Below, in pieces: positions 25,350-34,074 of a stretch of 64,000 nt of DNA. Every line of letters begins with the position of its first letter. Positions within the stretch are counted from its first letter, which is position 1. The notes under the pieces were generated by a model that did no database searches, was not told the DNA's origin, and saw only the letters and a program-made list of their open reading frames with translations. This DNA comes from Paenibacillus cymbidii. Its GTDB lineage: Bacteria; Bacillota; Bacilli; Paenibacillales; NBRC-103111. The DNA is taken from positions 154,953 to 218,952 of the forward strand of contig NZ_SHLX01000014.1 of the NCBI RefSeq assembly GCF_004764705.1, in the 5' to 3' direction. The position numbers and the translations under genes were made by a program.

Positions 25350-26204
25350 ATGAGAAGAAGCAGAGTGCTTGAGAAATTGCGCGCCGGCGAAGTGGCGCTG
25401 TGCATCAAATTGAACCTGGCCGATTCGCGTGTGGCGGAAATCGCCGCCCTGGCAGGCTTCGACTGCATCTGGACCGACCGCGAGCATGTGGCCAACGACT
25501 GGAACGTCATCGAGAAGATGGTCATGGCTGCCAAAATGCACGACGTCGACACGGTCGTTCGCGTCGACAGAGGCGGATACAGCGATTATGTGCGTCCGCT
25601 CGAGCTTGACGCGACGGCGATCATGGTGCCGCACGTCATGAGCCTCGAAGACGCGCGCGCCGTAGTGAAGACGACGAAATTCCATCCGCTCGGCATGCGC
25701 CCGATCGACGGCGGCAACGCCGACGGCGCGTATACGCGGCTCGATTTTATGGAATATTTGCGCGTGGCCAACGAGCAGCGCTTCAACATTTTGCAGATCG
25801 AGGACGTGGAGCCGCTTGACGAGCTGGAGGAAATCATCAAGCTGCCGGGCCTCGACATGATTTTCTTCGGGCCGGGCGATTTCACCCAATCGATCGGCGA
25901 GCCGGGCAATTTCACCCATCCGAAGCTGCTGGAGACGCGCAAGCGCATCGGCGAGCTGGCGGCCAAACACGGCAAATTCGCCGGCACCGTCGGCGGCCTC
26001 GGCAATGCGGAGGAGCTGATCGGGCTCGGCTATCGGTTCATCAGTCTGGGCGCCGACGTTGTCGCGCTGAGCGGCTACTTCGACAACATCATTTCCACAA
26101 TGGGCAAGCTTAGCCCCGTGGCCGGACGGACGCTGGCGCAAGCCGCTGCGCAAGGAACCGCAGGCCGCTCGGGCGACAGCATTTACGGGGGGAAATCGAT
26201 ATGA
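25350..26204 (+). CDS. HpcH/HpaI family aldolase
   Basis: 284 residues from the ATG at 25350 with AAGGGAGA upstream. Class II pyruvate/oxaloacetate aldolase fold: FDCIWTDREHV, MVPHVMSLEDARAVV, ILQIEDVEPLDELEEI with the metal-binding Glu, and DMIFFGPGDFTQSIG with the metal Asp. The family cleaves 2-keto-3-deoxy sugar acids or related hydroxy-keto acids into pyruvate and an aldehyde. Overlaps the following SDR by ATGA, implying translational coupling. Substrate unknown. Confidence 0.88.
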   Translation: MRRSRVLEKLRAGEVALCIKLNLADSRVAEIAALAGFDCIWTDREHVANDWNVIEKMVMAAKMHDVDTVVRVDRGGYSDYVRPLELDATAIMVPHVMSLEDARAVVKTTKFHPLGMRPIDGGNADGAYTRLDFMEYLRVANEQRFNILQIEDVEPLDELEEIIKLPGLDMIFFGPGDFTQSIGEPGNFTHPKLLETRKRIGELAAKHGKFAGTVGGLGNAEELIGLGYRFISLGADVVALSGYFDNIISTMGKLSPVAGRTLAQAAAQGTAGRSGDSIYGGKSI

Positions 26205-26983
26205 ACGCACTCGCAAGCTTTTCGCTTCAAGGCAAGGTGGCGGTCGTAACGGGCGGTTCGGGGCTGTACGGCAAACAAATCGTGCAGGCGCTGAGCGATG
26301 CCGGGGCGACGACGTATTTTACGGCGCGGGATCAAGAGAAGCTGGCCGGGCTGGAGCAGGATTTCGCCGCGGCGGGCGTAACGGCTGCCGGGCTGCAGCT
26401 GCAGCAGGACAGCGAGGAATCGATCGTCGCGCTGAAGGACGAAGTGATCCGGCGCAGCGGCCGGGTCGACGTGCTCGTCAACAACGCGGTCGCCCGCACG
26501 ATGTCGGGCTGGAACGACGACGCGGCCAAGTTCGACGAAAGCATGCGCATCAACGCCACCGGCCTGTTTCTGATGACACGCGCATTCGGCGACGTGATGG
26601 CCGAGCAGGGCAGCGGCTCGATCATCCAGATCGGTTCGATCCAGGGCATGATCGGCCCGGACGGCACGTTGTACGAAGGCTTGGGCTTCCATGGCTTCGT
26701 GCCGGACTACTTTTTCCATAAAGGCGGCATGGTCAACTTCACTCGCTTCGCGGCGAGCTATTATGGCCCGAAGGGCGTGCGCTGCAACTGCATCAGCCCC
26801 GGCGGCATCGCCTCGTACCGCACGCCGGAGGAGTTCATCAAACGCTACTCGTCAAAAACGCTGCTCGGCCGCATGGCGAACGATACCGACCTGATGGGCT
26901 CGATCGTGTTCCTCGCCTCCGACGCATCGCTGTATGTGACGGGAGTCAATCTGCCGGTCGACGGCGGTTATACCGCAAAATAA
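26201..26983 (+). CDS. SDR family oxidoreductase
   Basis: 260 residues. TGGSGLYG nucleotide-binding loop, NNAV, catalytic Ser in IQIGSIQGM and YxxxK in DYFFHKGGM, ending TGVNLPVDGGY. GGGGGGAAATC ribosome site inside the previous gene. The insert GPDGTLYEGLGFHGFVPDYFFHKGG resembles gluconate 5-dehydrogenase/KduD-like sugar-acid SDRs with a longer active-site loop. Likely supplies a keto intermediate for the adjacent aldolase. Confidence 0.88.
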   Translation: MNALASFSLQGKVAVVTGGSGLYGKQIVQALSDAGATTYFTARDQEKLAGLEQDFAAAGVTAAGLQLQQDSEESIVALKDEVIRRSGRVDVLVNNAVARTMSGWNDDAAKFDESMRINATGLFLMTRAFGDVMAEQGSGSIIQIGSIQGMIGPDGTLYEGLGFHGFVPDYFFHKGGMVNFTRFAASYYGPKGVRCNCISPGGIASYRTPEEFIKRYSSKTLLGRMANDTDLMGSIVFLASDASLYVTGVNLPVDGGYTAK

Positions 26984-27055
26984 ACGGCCGTTCGCGCCTG
27001 TTTCGCCGCAGCCGGCAGCAGGCGCGCCGCCGCTCTATAAGGAGAGAAGCTGATC

Positions 27056-27991
27056 ATGCAGCAAACGAACGGTCTTTCGGTTTCCAAACTGACGCTTGGA
27101 ACGGTGCAGCTGGGACTGCCGTACGGCATCGGCAACAAAACGGGAATGCCTACCCAGGAAGAGAGCGCCGCGATTCTGCAAGCCGCGCTTGACGGCGGTG
27201 TCAATTGCCTTGATACCGCCGGCGCTTACGGGAAGTCGGAGCAAGTGCTCGGCCACTTTTTCCAGGGGAAAACGAAGCCGCTGATCGTCACGAAAGTCGT
27301 ACTGAAAGCGGGAACCGACGAGTCGCTGGCCACGCAATTTTTCCGCTCGGTCGAGCAGTCGCGCGCGGAGCTTGGGTACGAGTCGCTGCCGGTGCTGATG
27401 CTGCATCAGCCCGACATTCTGAAGCGGCATGGCGACGAAGTGACGGCTTTGTTCGAGGAGGCCAAAGCAAAAGGGCTGATCGAACGCGCCGGTCTGTCGC
27501 TAGGCTCGAATGTGGATGAGCAATATATGGACATCCGTCGCTATACGCAGCTGCCTGTTTATGAAGCGATCCAGGTCGCGTTCAACGCGCTCGATCATCG
27601 GCTGATCAACCATGGCTGGCTGGCCGAACTGCGCGGCTGGGGCAAAACGATTTTCGTGCGCAGCGTGTTTCTGCAAGGCTTGCTGGTTATGCAGGAGAAC
27701 GATGTGCCGCCGCATCTGGCGGACGCGAAGGAACCGCTGTCCCGCTTCCGCGAGCTGGCGGCCCGGTACGGTTTGTCCGCGGCGCAAGCGGCCATTTCGT
27801 TCGTCCGCGACTTGCCGGAAGTGGACAGTCTCGTGATGGGCGCGGAGACGGCGGAGCAGGTGCAAGACAACGTGAAGCTGATCGACGGTCCGGCGATGCC
27901 GGAAGCGCTGCGCGCCGAAATCATGCAGAAACTGTCGGGGCTGCCGGAAGCCATCATCGACCCGGTCAAATGGCCGGTAAAATTCAATTGA
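27056..27991 (+). CDS. Aldo/keto reductase
   Basis: 311 residues, ATG with AAGGAGAG upstream. (beta/alpha)8 AKR: LTLGTVQLGLPYGIGNKTG, catalytic Asp/Tyr region LDTAGAYGKSEQVLG, Lys in IVTKVVL, His in LMLHQPD, and C-terminal NADP-binding DSLVMGAETAEQVQDNV. It belongs to the bacterial AKR group with aldehyde or sugar substrates. Fourth gene in the operon. Confidence 0.9.
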   Translation: MQQTNGLSVSKLTLGTVQLGLPYGIGNKTGMPTQEESAAILQAALDGGVNCLDTAGAYGKSEQVLGHFFQGKTKPLIVTKVVLKAGTDESLATQFFRSVEQSRAELGYESLPVLMLHQPDILKRHGDEVTALFEEAKAKGLIERAGLSLGSNVDEQYMDIRRYTQLPVYEAIQVAFNALDHRLINHGWLAELRGWGKTIFVRSVFLQGLLVMQENDVPPHLADAKEPLSRFRELAARYGLSAAQAAISFVRDLPEVDSLVMGAETAEQVQDNVKLIDGPAMPEALRAEIMQKLSGLPEAIIDPVKWPVKFN

Positions 27992-28016
27992 TCGCGGAAA
28001 ACGGAGGAATGACGGC

Positions 28017-29174
28017 ATGTTGAACCAGCAGGGCGAAACCCGCCCGATCGCGATTGTCGGCGGACGCGTCGTGACGCCGTACCGCATCATTCCGGACGGC
28101 GTGCTTGTCGTGAGCGGCGAGCGCATCGTTGCCTGCGGGGACCGGGCGCAAACGCCGATCCCGGACGGTGCGGCCATCGTCGACGTCCGCGGCGCGCTCG
28201 TCGGCCCCGGCTTCGTCGATATTCACGTGCACGGCGGCGGCGGCGCGCTTGCCTATCTGGACCCGGCGACGATGGCCAAGGCGCATCTGATGTTCGGTAC
28301 GACGGCGATTCTGCCGACGACGTCTTATAACGAGAGCCGCGAGCAGACGCTCGAAGGCGTGCGCCGCATTATCGCGGCGATGGAGCAGCCGGGCAGCAGC
28401 ATTGCCGGCATTCACCTGGAAGGGCCGTTCATCAATAAAAAATACGGCGCCATCCTCTCGCCGATCCGGCCGATCGATCGTGAGGAGTATGAGGAATTGA
28501 TTGCGGCCGGCGGCAGCCGGATCAAGCTGTGGACGTTTGCTCCGGAGCTGGAAGGCGCGGCCGGGTTTGCCGAAGCGGCGGGCCGCAACGGCACGATCTT
28601 GTCGGTCGGCCATTCGGAGGCGACGGCGGAGCAGATTTTCGGCTTCGTGCGCAACGGTCTGATGATCGGCTGCCACACGACGAACGCCTGCGGCACGACG
28701 CCGTCGCCAAGCCGCTACGGCGGTACGCGCGAAGTTGGCGTCGTCGAAGCGATTCTCGTGCACGACGACATCTTCGCCGAAGTGATCCCGGACAAGGACG
28801 GCGTTCACGTCCGGCCGCTGATGCTCAAGCTTATTTTGAAGGCGAAGGGTGCGGACAAGGTAATCGTCATCACGGACGCGATGGACGGGGCTTGCCTCGA
28901 TCCGGACGCGCCGTCCGATCTGAACTGGGACATCAAAAACCAGCTCGCGGGCAGCAAGCTGACGATGGACGGCGCCGTCCGCAACATGATCGATCATACG
29001 GGCGTAGGCTTCGTCGACGCGTTCAAGATGGCGGCGCTCAATCCGGCGCGGGCGATGGGTTTTGATCGCGAGATGGGCAGCCTCGAGTGCGGCAAGCTCG
29101 CCAACGTCGTTGTCGTGAACGACCGGGTGGACGTGCAGCGGGTGATGCTGCGAGGGCAGTGGGTGAAGGAGTAA
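28017..29174 (+). CDS. N-acetylglucosamine-6-phosphate deacetylase (NagA) family amidohydrolase
   Basis: 385 residues; ATG with GGAGGAA upstream. Amidohydrolase core: His70/His72 (VDIHVHGGGG), HLEGPFI with the metal Glu, SVGHSEAT, DGVHV and catalytic Asp287 (VITDAMDG), plus the closing GKLANVVVVND. The usual HL(Y/F)NAM motif is replaced by HTTNACGTTPSP: the His is kept, but the pocket differs from ordinary NagA. So deacetylation of an N-acetylated sugar (or derivative) is likely, the exact substrate uncertain. Last gene of the operon; a hairpin module starts 10 bases after the stop. Confidence 0.82.
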   Translation: MLNQQGETRPIAIVGGRVVTPYRIIPDGVLVVSGERIVACGDRAQTPIPDGAAIVDVRGALVGPGFVDIHVHGGGGALAYLDPATMAKAHLMFGTTAILPTTSYNESREQTLEGVRRIIAAMEQPGSSIAGIHLEGPFINKKYGAILSPIRPIDREEYEELIAAGGSRIKLWTFAPELEGAAGFAEAAGRNGTILSVGHSEATAEQIFGFVRNGLMIGCHTTNACGTTPSPSRYGGTREVGVVEAILVHDDIFAEVIPDKDGVHVRPLMLKLILKAKGADKVIVITDAMDGACLDPDAPSDLNWDIKNQLAGSKLTMDGAVRNMIDHTGVGFVDAFKMAALNPARAMGFDREMGSLECGKLANVVVVNDRVDVQRVMLRGQWVKE

Positions 29175-29184
29175 TTACCCGTCT

Positions 29185-29352
29185 TAACGGGAAAACCTCC
29201 CGCTATTTTGGCGGTTTTTAACGTAAAATCGGATTTAGCTGGAAAACCTCCCGTTATTTAAGCGCCTTCACACGCCCTAACGGGAGGTTTTCCTTTTATT
29301 TTGGCAAATCGGCGGTTCTGGCGCGAAATAGCGGGAGGTTTTCCTTCTATCA
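29185..29352. repeat. Second-family four-hairpin module (GGGAAAACCTCCCG), copy 1
   Basis: Four units of the motif GGGAAAACCTCCCG(T/C)TATT: two on the plus strand (~29188, ~29239) and two inverted (CGGGAGGTTTTCC, ~29280 and ~29332). Each is a small hairpin around AAAAC/GTTTT. Lies between the convergent NagA-like and zinc-ribbon genes; may serve as bidirectional terminator. Confidence 0.8.
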
Positions 29353-29381
29353 CTGTCCGACGCCAAGTGCGGCGTCGGCGT

Positions 29382-29849
29382 TTACCTCAATATGCCAATC
29401 AGGATATAGATGAAAATGACGGCAAGCGCCGTGATCAGCAAGCCTTTGCCGGTTGCGCGCTTGTCGTCGTCGTCGCTGAACGCAAAGATGCCGCCGACGA
29501 TGAGCCCCACGAGCGGGATAATCACCGTCGCCACGAACAGCAGCGCCAACGCGCAGCCGTCAGGACCGCCGCCGCTCCTTTCGCCGCTGTAGTAGGCGGT
29601 CGCGCGCCGAGGCGCGCGGATGACGACGCTGCCGCAATATTTGCAGCGGGTCGCGTCCGCCGCCAGCTTCTCGCCGCATTCGCGGCAGTGGGACGGCGCC
29701 TGCCCCCGGGATAAGATGCCGCTGAATTGTTTGTCCTCTTCGGGTGTTCCTTCCAGCCTGACTCCGCTCAAGGAACGGCTGCATACGACGCATTGCAGCG
29801 CCGTTTCCTTGTTCGCTTCCCCGCATCCCGGGCATGTTTTGACGGCCAT
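29382..29849 (-). CDS. Zinc-ribbon membrane protein
   Basis: 155 residues, ATG with GGAGGG 5 bases upstream. Two zinc-ribbon pairs: CPGCG...CVVC (residues ~6-24) and CRECG...CKYCG (~54-72), then two hydrophobic helices (~102-122 and ~137-154) separated by an acidic SDDDDKRATGK loop. Such proteins are widespread in Bacillota without known function. Monocistronic. Confidence 0.8.
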   Translation of the reverse strand: MAVKTCPGCGEANKETALQCVVCSRSLSGVRLEGTPEEDKQFSGILSRGQAPSHCRECGEKLAADATRCKYCGSVVIRAPRRATAYYSGERSGGGPDGCALALLFVATVIIPLVGLIVGGIFAFSDDDDKRATGKGLLITALAVIFIYILIGILR

Positions 29850-30435
29850 ATTAACCCTCCGAATCCATTATTTATAGTAAATGAGCTTAGTTCAACTTCA
29901 TCTTCGAAAATAGGCCGCAAAAAAAATGGCTTGTTCAAAAATCATACTATTCGCGCATCCGCTTATACGGTTATGATTACGCCGGAGAAGCCCGATGGTT
30001 GCGTCCTGCGCTGCGAATATGCCGTCGAACGGGAGGCATGGCAGAATTGGATCGATCGCCTTGGACAATCGTCGGTTCGGCAACCGAAGGCCGTTAATAA
30101 GGCAGCTCCAGCAAGGCGATGGAGCGATAAGAAGCACCCGGAGGGCCACCGGCCGAGTCGAAGGCAGGTGCATGGTCCGACTGATTGCTATTCAATCCCC
30201 TGTCGGGTGTCGTTTCTTGTCGCTTTCTCCATCCGCTGCGCAGCTTGCGCAGAAGGAAATCCAATTAGTGGAACTGGTTACAGCCATTTCGGAATAGTTG
30301 CGGCGACAGGCTAGCTTTTCCGATCATTCCATTGCATAATAATGGTACTGCATGGTGATGCGTAGCGCCGGAGATGTCCTTTTTTGTTTACTTTTGTCAA
30401 GCGACTCATATACGGAGAAAATGGATATCGTTGCG
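29850..30435. other. Long non-coding stretch
   Basis: No credible gene: the open frames here lack ribosome sites and have unnatural composition. A degenerate P1-like palindrome (AATAGGCCGCAAAAAAAATGGCTTGTT) lies at ~29909-29935. The rest shows nothing that can be named. Confidence 0.4.
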
Positions 30436-30625
30436 TGTTCAAAAGCTGTGATCAAAAGCCGGACGGCTTTTCAGCACCGAGAAGGTTGCGAGAACCTGAA
30501 GAAGGAGTAGCGGAGTTTAGGCGATACCTAAATGAGCAACGGACTTCGAGGGTGAACGCAAGATTCGATGTCGAATAGGCTTCCTGAATAGCTTCGTGAT
30601 CAAAAGCCGCTTTTTGAACAACCTC
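30436..30625. repeat. Probable dispersed element bounded by GTTCAAAA/TTTTGAAC sequences
   Basis: The stretch begins GTTCAAAAGCTGTGATCAAAAGCCG and ends GTGATCAAAAGCCGCTTTTTGAACAAC, so TGATCAAAAGCCG occurs near both ends (30448, 30598) and the outer ends are inverted (GTTCAAAA/TTTTTGAAC). Similar sequences are remembered from Paenibacillus intergenic regions, which is recollection rather than a search. It ends 25 bases before the orphan sigma gene and may carry its promoter. Confidence 0.4.
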
Positions 30626-30650
30626 GATCGGTGAACTAGTGGGGGTGCAT

Positions 30651-31223
30651 ATGTCGAGTCATCTGCATAACCTGTTCGCGGCGGAGTTCGACTCCCTTCC
30701 CGCAACGACGCAGCAGGACGTTTATCAGGAATTTTACCATCTCGTTTACCCGATGGTCCGTTTTATCATGAAGGATCACGGAGCTACGGAAGACATTATA
30801 CAGGAAGCTTTTTTGCGCGCGATTCGCAAGGCGTCCCAACTGCAGGAACAGGAAAAGGTAGCCAGTTGGTTGAAAACGCTTACGAGAAACGTCGCTTTCA
30901 ATTATTTGCGCAAGTGGCGCAAAAGCCGCGGCGAGCTCGATTCGGACGAAGTGTTCGAATCGATCGAAGCGGCCTTGTCGGTGCACGAAATGCCGATCGA
31001 ACAAGAAGTCGAGACGAAAATGATGGAAGAAGCGATCACCCGCTACATCCATCAGTTGAAGCCGGAATACCGGCAAATTCTCGAAATGCGGCTTGTTCAC
31101 CATCTTTCCTATAAGGAAATGGCGGCTACGCTCAACGTCAAGGAAGGGATGATCCGGCACAAACTGCACCGCGCGCGCGAAGAGATCAAAAACAAGCTGC
31201 AGAAAGAATGGAACATCACCTGA
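30651..31223 (+). CDS. Orphan ECF RNA polymerase sigma factor
   Basis: 190 residues from the ATG at 30651 (GGGGGTG just upstream; a GTG at 30639 is in frame but has no ribosome site). Region 2: YPMVRFIMKDHGATEDIIQEAFLRAIRKASQL; region 4: LEMRLVHHLSYKEMAATLNVKEGMIRHKLHRAREEIKNKL. No anti-sigma gene follows, unlike the sigma operon at 5.3 kb. Regulation may depend on another locus or on transcription. Confidence 0.88.
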   Translation: MSSHLHNLFAAEFDSLPATTQQDVYQEFYHLVYPMVRFIMKDHGATEDIIQEAFLRAIRKASQLQEQEKVASWLKTLTRNVAFNYLRKWRKSRGELDSDEVFESIEAALSVHEMPIEQEVETKMMEEAITRYIHQLKPEYRQILEMRLVHHLSYKEMAATLNVKEGMIRHKLHRAREEIKNKLQKEWNIT

Positions 31224-31339
31224 CGGCAGGATTGAACGGCAGCGAAGCATAGCATGCCCCGTTGTGATATAATGGCACAAACGAAGGCAAACGAAGGCGC
31301 AAGGTTGCCTTGGCTTGCCCTGCGGAAGGGGTATGGGTT

Positions 31340-32203
31340 TTGTTGGAGGAACAATCACGCTATGCGCTGCGCGGCAAAACGGGCGCGGCGCTGATCGCGC
31401 AGCTTAAGCGTACCGCGGTGCCGGATCACGGCATCGCGATTTGGCATTTCGGGCAGGAAAGCATGGCAGTCAAAACAAAGGACGGGACGATCGTTTATTT
31501 TGACCCGTATTTTACTTCGTCGCCCAAGCATAACTTCGCGGCGCCGCTTCGCCCGGAAGACGTCACGAACGCCGACTACGTGTTCGTCAGCCACCATCAC
31601 GACGACCACCTGCATCCGGCGACGCTGCGCGGCATCGCTGCGGCATCGCCGCAAGCGCGGTTCCTGTGCCCGGTGCCGCACGTCCGGCTGCTGCTCGCCG
31701 CCGGTATCGCCGCGGAAAGAATTGTCGCTTGCCGGGCGGGAGAGCCGCTGCGGCTTGGCGCCATTACGGCGACCGGCATCGCCTCGAAGCACGAGGAGTT
31801 TATGCTCGACGCCGAAGGCAATCACGGGTTTCTTGGTTATGTGCTTGATCTGGACGGCGTCGTTTTTTATCATGCGGGCGATACCGTACCGTTCCCGGAG
31901 CTGATCGAATCGCTGCGGCCGCACCGGGTCGAGATCGCCTGTTTGCCGATCAACGGCCGCGATTTCAAACGGTTTGCCCGGCATCTGATCGGCAACATGA
32001 ACTTCCGCGAAGCCGCGGACTTGACGGATGCGATCGGCGCCGACCTGGTGATCCCGATGCACTATGACTTGTTCGCGCACAATACGGACAATCCGGCGTA
32101 TTTTGTCGACTACCTGCATCGCGCCTACCCGATGCAGCGGTTCAAAATGTTCGTCCCCGGCGAACGTTATTTGCATTTGTCGGAAAGAGGGGAGCGGCCA
32201 TGA
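31340..32203 (+). CDS. UlaG-like metallo-beta-lactamase-fold hydrolase
   Basis: 287 residues from TTG 31340 (a second TTG follows directly); GGAAGGGG lies 8 bases upstream. Metal motif HHHDDH in VFVSHHHDDHLHP, later Asp/His ligands in YHAGDTVPF and IPMHYDLFAHN. This matches the L-ascorbate-6-phosphate lactonase (UlaG)-like group of MBL hydrolases, which act on lactones or phosphodiesters. Overlaps the helicase gene by ATGA. No other ascorbate genes are linked, so the substrate is open. Confidence 0.82.
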   Translation: MLEEQSRYALRGKTGAALIAQLKRTAVPDHGIAIWHFGQESMAVKTKDGTIVYFDPYFTSSPKHNFAAPLRPEDVTNADYVFVSHHHDDHLHPATLRGIAAASPQARFLCPVPHVRLLLAAGIAAERIVACRAGEPLRLGAITATGIASKHEEFMLDAEGNHGFLGYVLDLDGVVFYHAGDTVPFPELIESLRPHRVEIACLPINGRDFKRFARHLIGNMNFREAADLTDAIGADLVIPMHYDLFAHNTDNPAYFVDYLHRAYPMQRFKMFVPGERYLHLSERGERP

Positions 32204-33789
32204 CGATGACGGGCGGATTCGACACCGGCAAGGGCGAAGACGAGCGCGCAACCGATCGCGTGGACGAGAGGGGAGGCGAAGCGGGGGCATGCGGATTCGA
32301 CACGTTGCTGCCTGCCGCTGCTCCTTGGGCGGAACGGCTGCGGGAGCTTGGCATCGCCGAACCGACGCCGGTGCAAGCGGAGGCGATTCCGCAGCTGATC
32401 GCCGGCCGGGACGCCTTGGTGCAATCGCAGACCGGCACCGGCAAAACATTGGCCTATTTGCTTCCCATGCTCCAGGGCATCGACGCGGCGTCGAAACGGA
32501 CGCAAGCGGTCGTGCTGGTGCCGACGCGCGAGCTCGGCATGCAGATCGTGCGGGTCGCCGAGGCGCTGACGGCCGGCAGCGGCATCGGCGTGCAGCCGCT
32601 CATCGGCGGTGCGGCGCTGCAGCGGCAAATCGAGAAGCTGCGGCTTCATCCGCAGCTTGTGGTCGGTACGCCGGGACGGGTGCTCGAGCTGATCAAGAAG
32701 AAGAAACTGTCTATGCACGAGGTACGGACCATTGTTGTCGACGAGGTCGACCAAGTGTTCGAGCTTGGTTCGATGCAGGACGCGGAGGCGGTGATGGCCA
32801 GCGCCAGGCGCGATCGGCAGCTGGCGTTCGTGTCGGCGACGATGCCGGACGCGCTGCAGAGCGTCGCCGATCGCTGGCTGCGGACGCCTGCCGTCATCCG
32901 TCCGGGAACGGAGCGGCGCGTCGCCGATACGCTGACGCATCTGTTTTTTGTCAGCGATCGCCGGGACAAGATCGATACGCTGCGCAAGCTGATCCGCCTG
33001 TACGACCCGGTGTCGGCGATCATCTTCGTCAGCGACACCGAAGATGTCGGCGAAGCGGCGGCCAAGCTTGTTTACGGCGGGCTTGATGTCGAAGCGCTGT
33101 ACGGCGAAGCCGGCAAGCAGGACCGGACGAACGTGATGAACCGATTCCGCGGCGGGCGCGGGAAGCTGCTGCTCGCGACGGACATCGCCGCGCGCGGACT
33201 GGACTTGCCCGAGGTGACGCACGTGTTCAACTTCGACACGCCACATGAAGCGGATCGCTATGTGCATCGCGCCGGCAGGACAGGCCGGATGGGGCGCAGC
33301 GGCACCGTCGTTTCCATCGTGGAGGAGCGCGAGCGTTACGTCATCGAGCGGCTGGCGAAGCAGCTCGGCGTTACATTCGCGGAGAAAGCGATGTACGCGG
33401 GCAAAGTAGTTGCGCCCGAGCAGAATCGCAGCGCCGCCGCGAAGCGGGCGCGGGCGGAAGCGCGCGAGCGGAGCGAAGCCGGCGGGAGCGGCAGCGGCGC
33501 GGAAGCGCGTGCGCGAGGCGAAGCCGGCGGCGGGAGCGGCAGCGGCGCGGGAGCGCGTGCGCGAGGCGAAGCCGGCGGCGGCGGGAGCGGCAGCGGCGCG
33601 GGAGCGCGTGCGCGGGGCGAAGTCGGCGGCGGGAGCGGCAGCGGCGCGGGAGCGCGTGCGCGGAGCGAAGCCGGCGGCGCTGCGGCGCAGCGCAAAAGCG
33701 AGCGGGAGCGCGACCGCAAGAACAAAGGCGCGCCGCGCTGGCTGAAGCAGAAGCAGCAGCAGGCAGCCGAAGAGAGCAAGCGCCCTTAG
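32200..33789 (+). CDS. DEAD-box-family RNA helicase with DEVD motif and repeat tail
   Basis: 529 residues. Q motif (PTPVQAEAIPQ), Walker A SQTGTGKT (76-83), PTRELG, motif II DEVD (181-184, instead of DEAD), SAT (212-214), and C-terminal HRAGRTGRMGRSG: a full two-domain RNA helicase. After ~residue 405 comes a basic Gly/Ser/Ala/Arg tail of four to five imperfect 15-17-residue repeats, as in RNA-binding tails of bacterial DEAD-box proteins. Probably helps ribosome assembly or cold-stress RNA remodelling. Starts inside the stop of the MBL hydrolase gene, an unusual partner. Confidence 0.92.
   Translation: MTMTGGFDTGKGEDERATDRVDERGGEAGACGFDTLLPAAAPWAERLRELGIAEPTPVQAEAIPQLIAGRDALVQSQTGTGKTLAYLLPMLQGIDAASKRTQAVVLVPTRELGMQIVRVAEALTAGSGIGVQPLIGGAALQRQIEKLRLHPQLVVGTPGRVLELIKKKKLSMHEVRTIVVDEVDQVFELGSMQDAEAVMASARRDRQLAFVSATMPDALQSVADRWLRTPAVIRPGTERRVADTLTHLFFVSDRRDKIDTLRKLIRLYDPVSAIIFVSDTEDVGEAAAKLVYGGLDVEALYGEAGKQDRTNVMNRFRGGRGKLLLATDIAARGLDLPEVTHVFNFDTPHEADRYVHRAGRTGRMGRSGTVVSIVEERERYVIERLAKQLGVTFAEKAMYAGKVVAPEQNRSAAAKRARAEARERSEAGGSGSGAEARARGEAGGGSGSGAGARARGEAGGGGSGSGAGARARGEVGGGSGSGAGARARSEAGGAAAQRKSERERDRKNKGAPRWLKQKQQQAAEESKRP
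33462..33680 (+). repeat. In-gene tandem repeat encoding RARGEAGGGSGSGAGA units
   Basis: Four to five consecutive DNA units of 45-51 bases inside the helicase gene; units differ by whole glycine codons (GG, GGG, GGGG) and single substitutions, a pattern expected from slippage. Confidence 0.85.
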
Positions 33790-33828
33790 CGGTCGGCGGA
33801 TCGCCTCCGTCAGAGCCGACAAAAAAAC

Positions 33829-34020
33829 AATAACAGGAAAACCTCCTGTTATTATTGGCGGAATCGCCTGTTTGGCCGATTTAACAGGAAAACCTCCCGT
33901 TAAAATCGCGCAAGATGCCGCTAAACGCGTAAATGGGTCAAAATAGCAGGAGGTTTTCCTGCTATCTTCCTGAAACGGGCCCAAACCGCCAAATTAGCGG
34001 GAGCTTTTCCCGCAATTTTG
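33829..34020. repeat. Second-family four-hairpin module (GGGAAAACCTCCCG), copy 2
   Basis: Two forward units (AATAACAGGAAAACCTCCTGTTATT ~33829; TTAACAGGAAAACCTCCCGTTAA ~33880) and two inverted (ATAGCAGGAGGTTTTCCTGCTAT ~33942; GCGGGAGCTTTTCCCGC ~33997). Same two-plus-two layout as 29185-29352. Follows the helicase gene and precedes a first-family module. Confidence 0.8.
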
Positions 34021-34074
34021 GGCCACGGGCACCGGCCAAAGCCGGCGCGCAACAGACAAATACACTACTCCGTC

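Noticed and set aside
29995..30297. Possible ~100-residue gene before the orphan sigma factor
   Set aside because: No ribosome site, Arg/Ser-rich unnatural composition, no motif.
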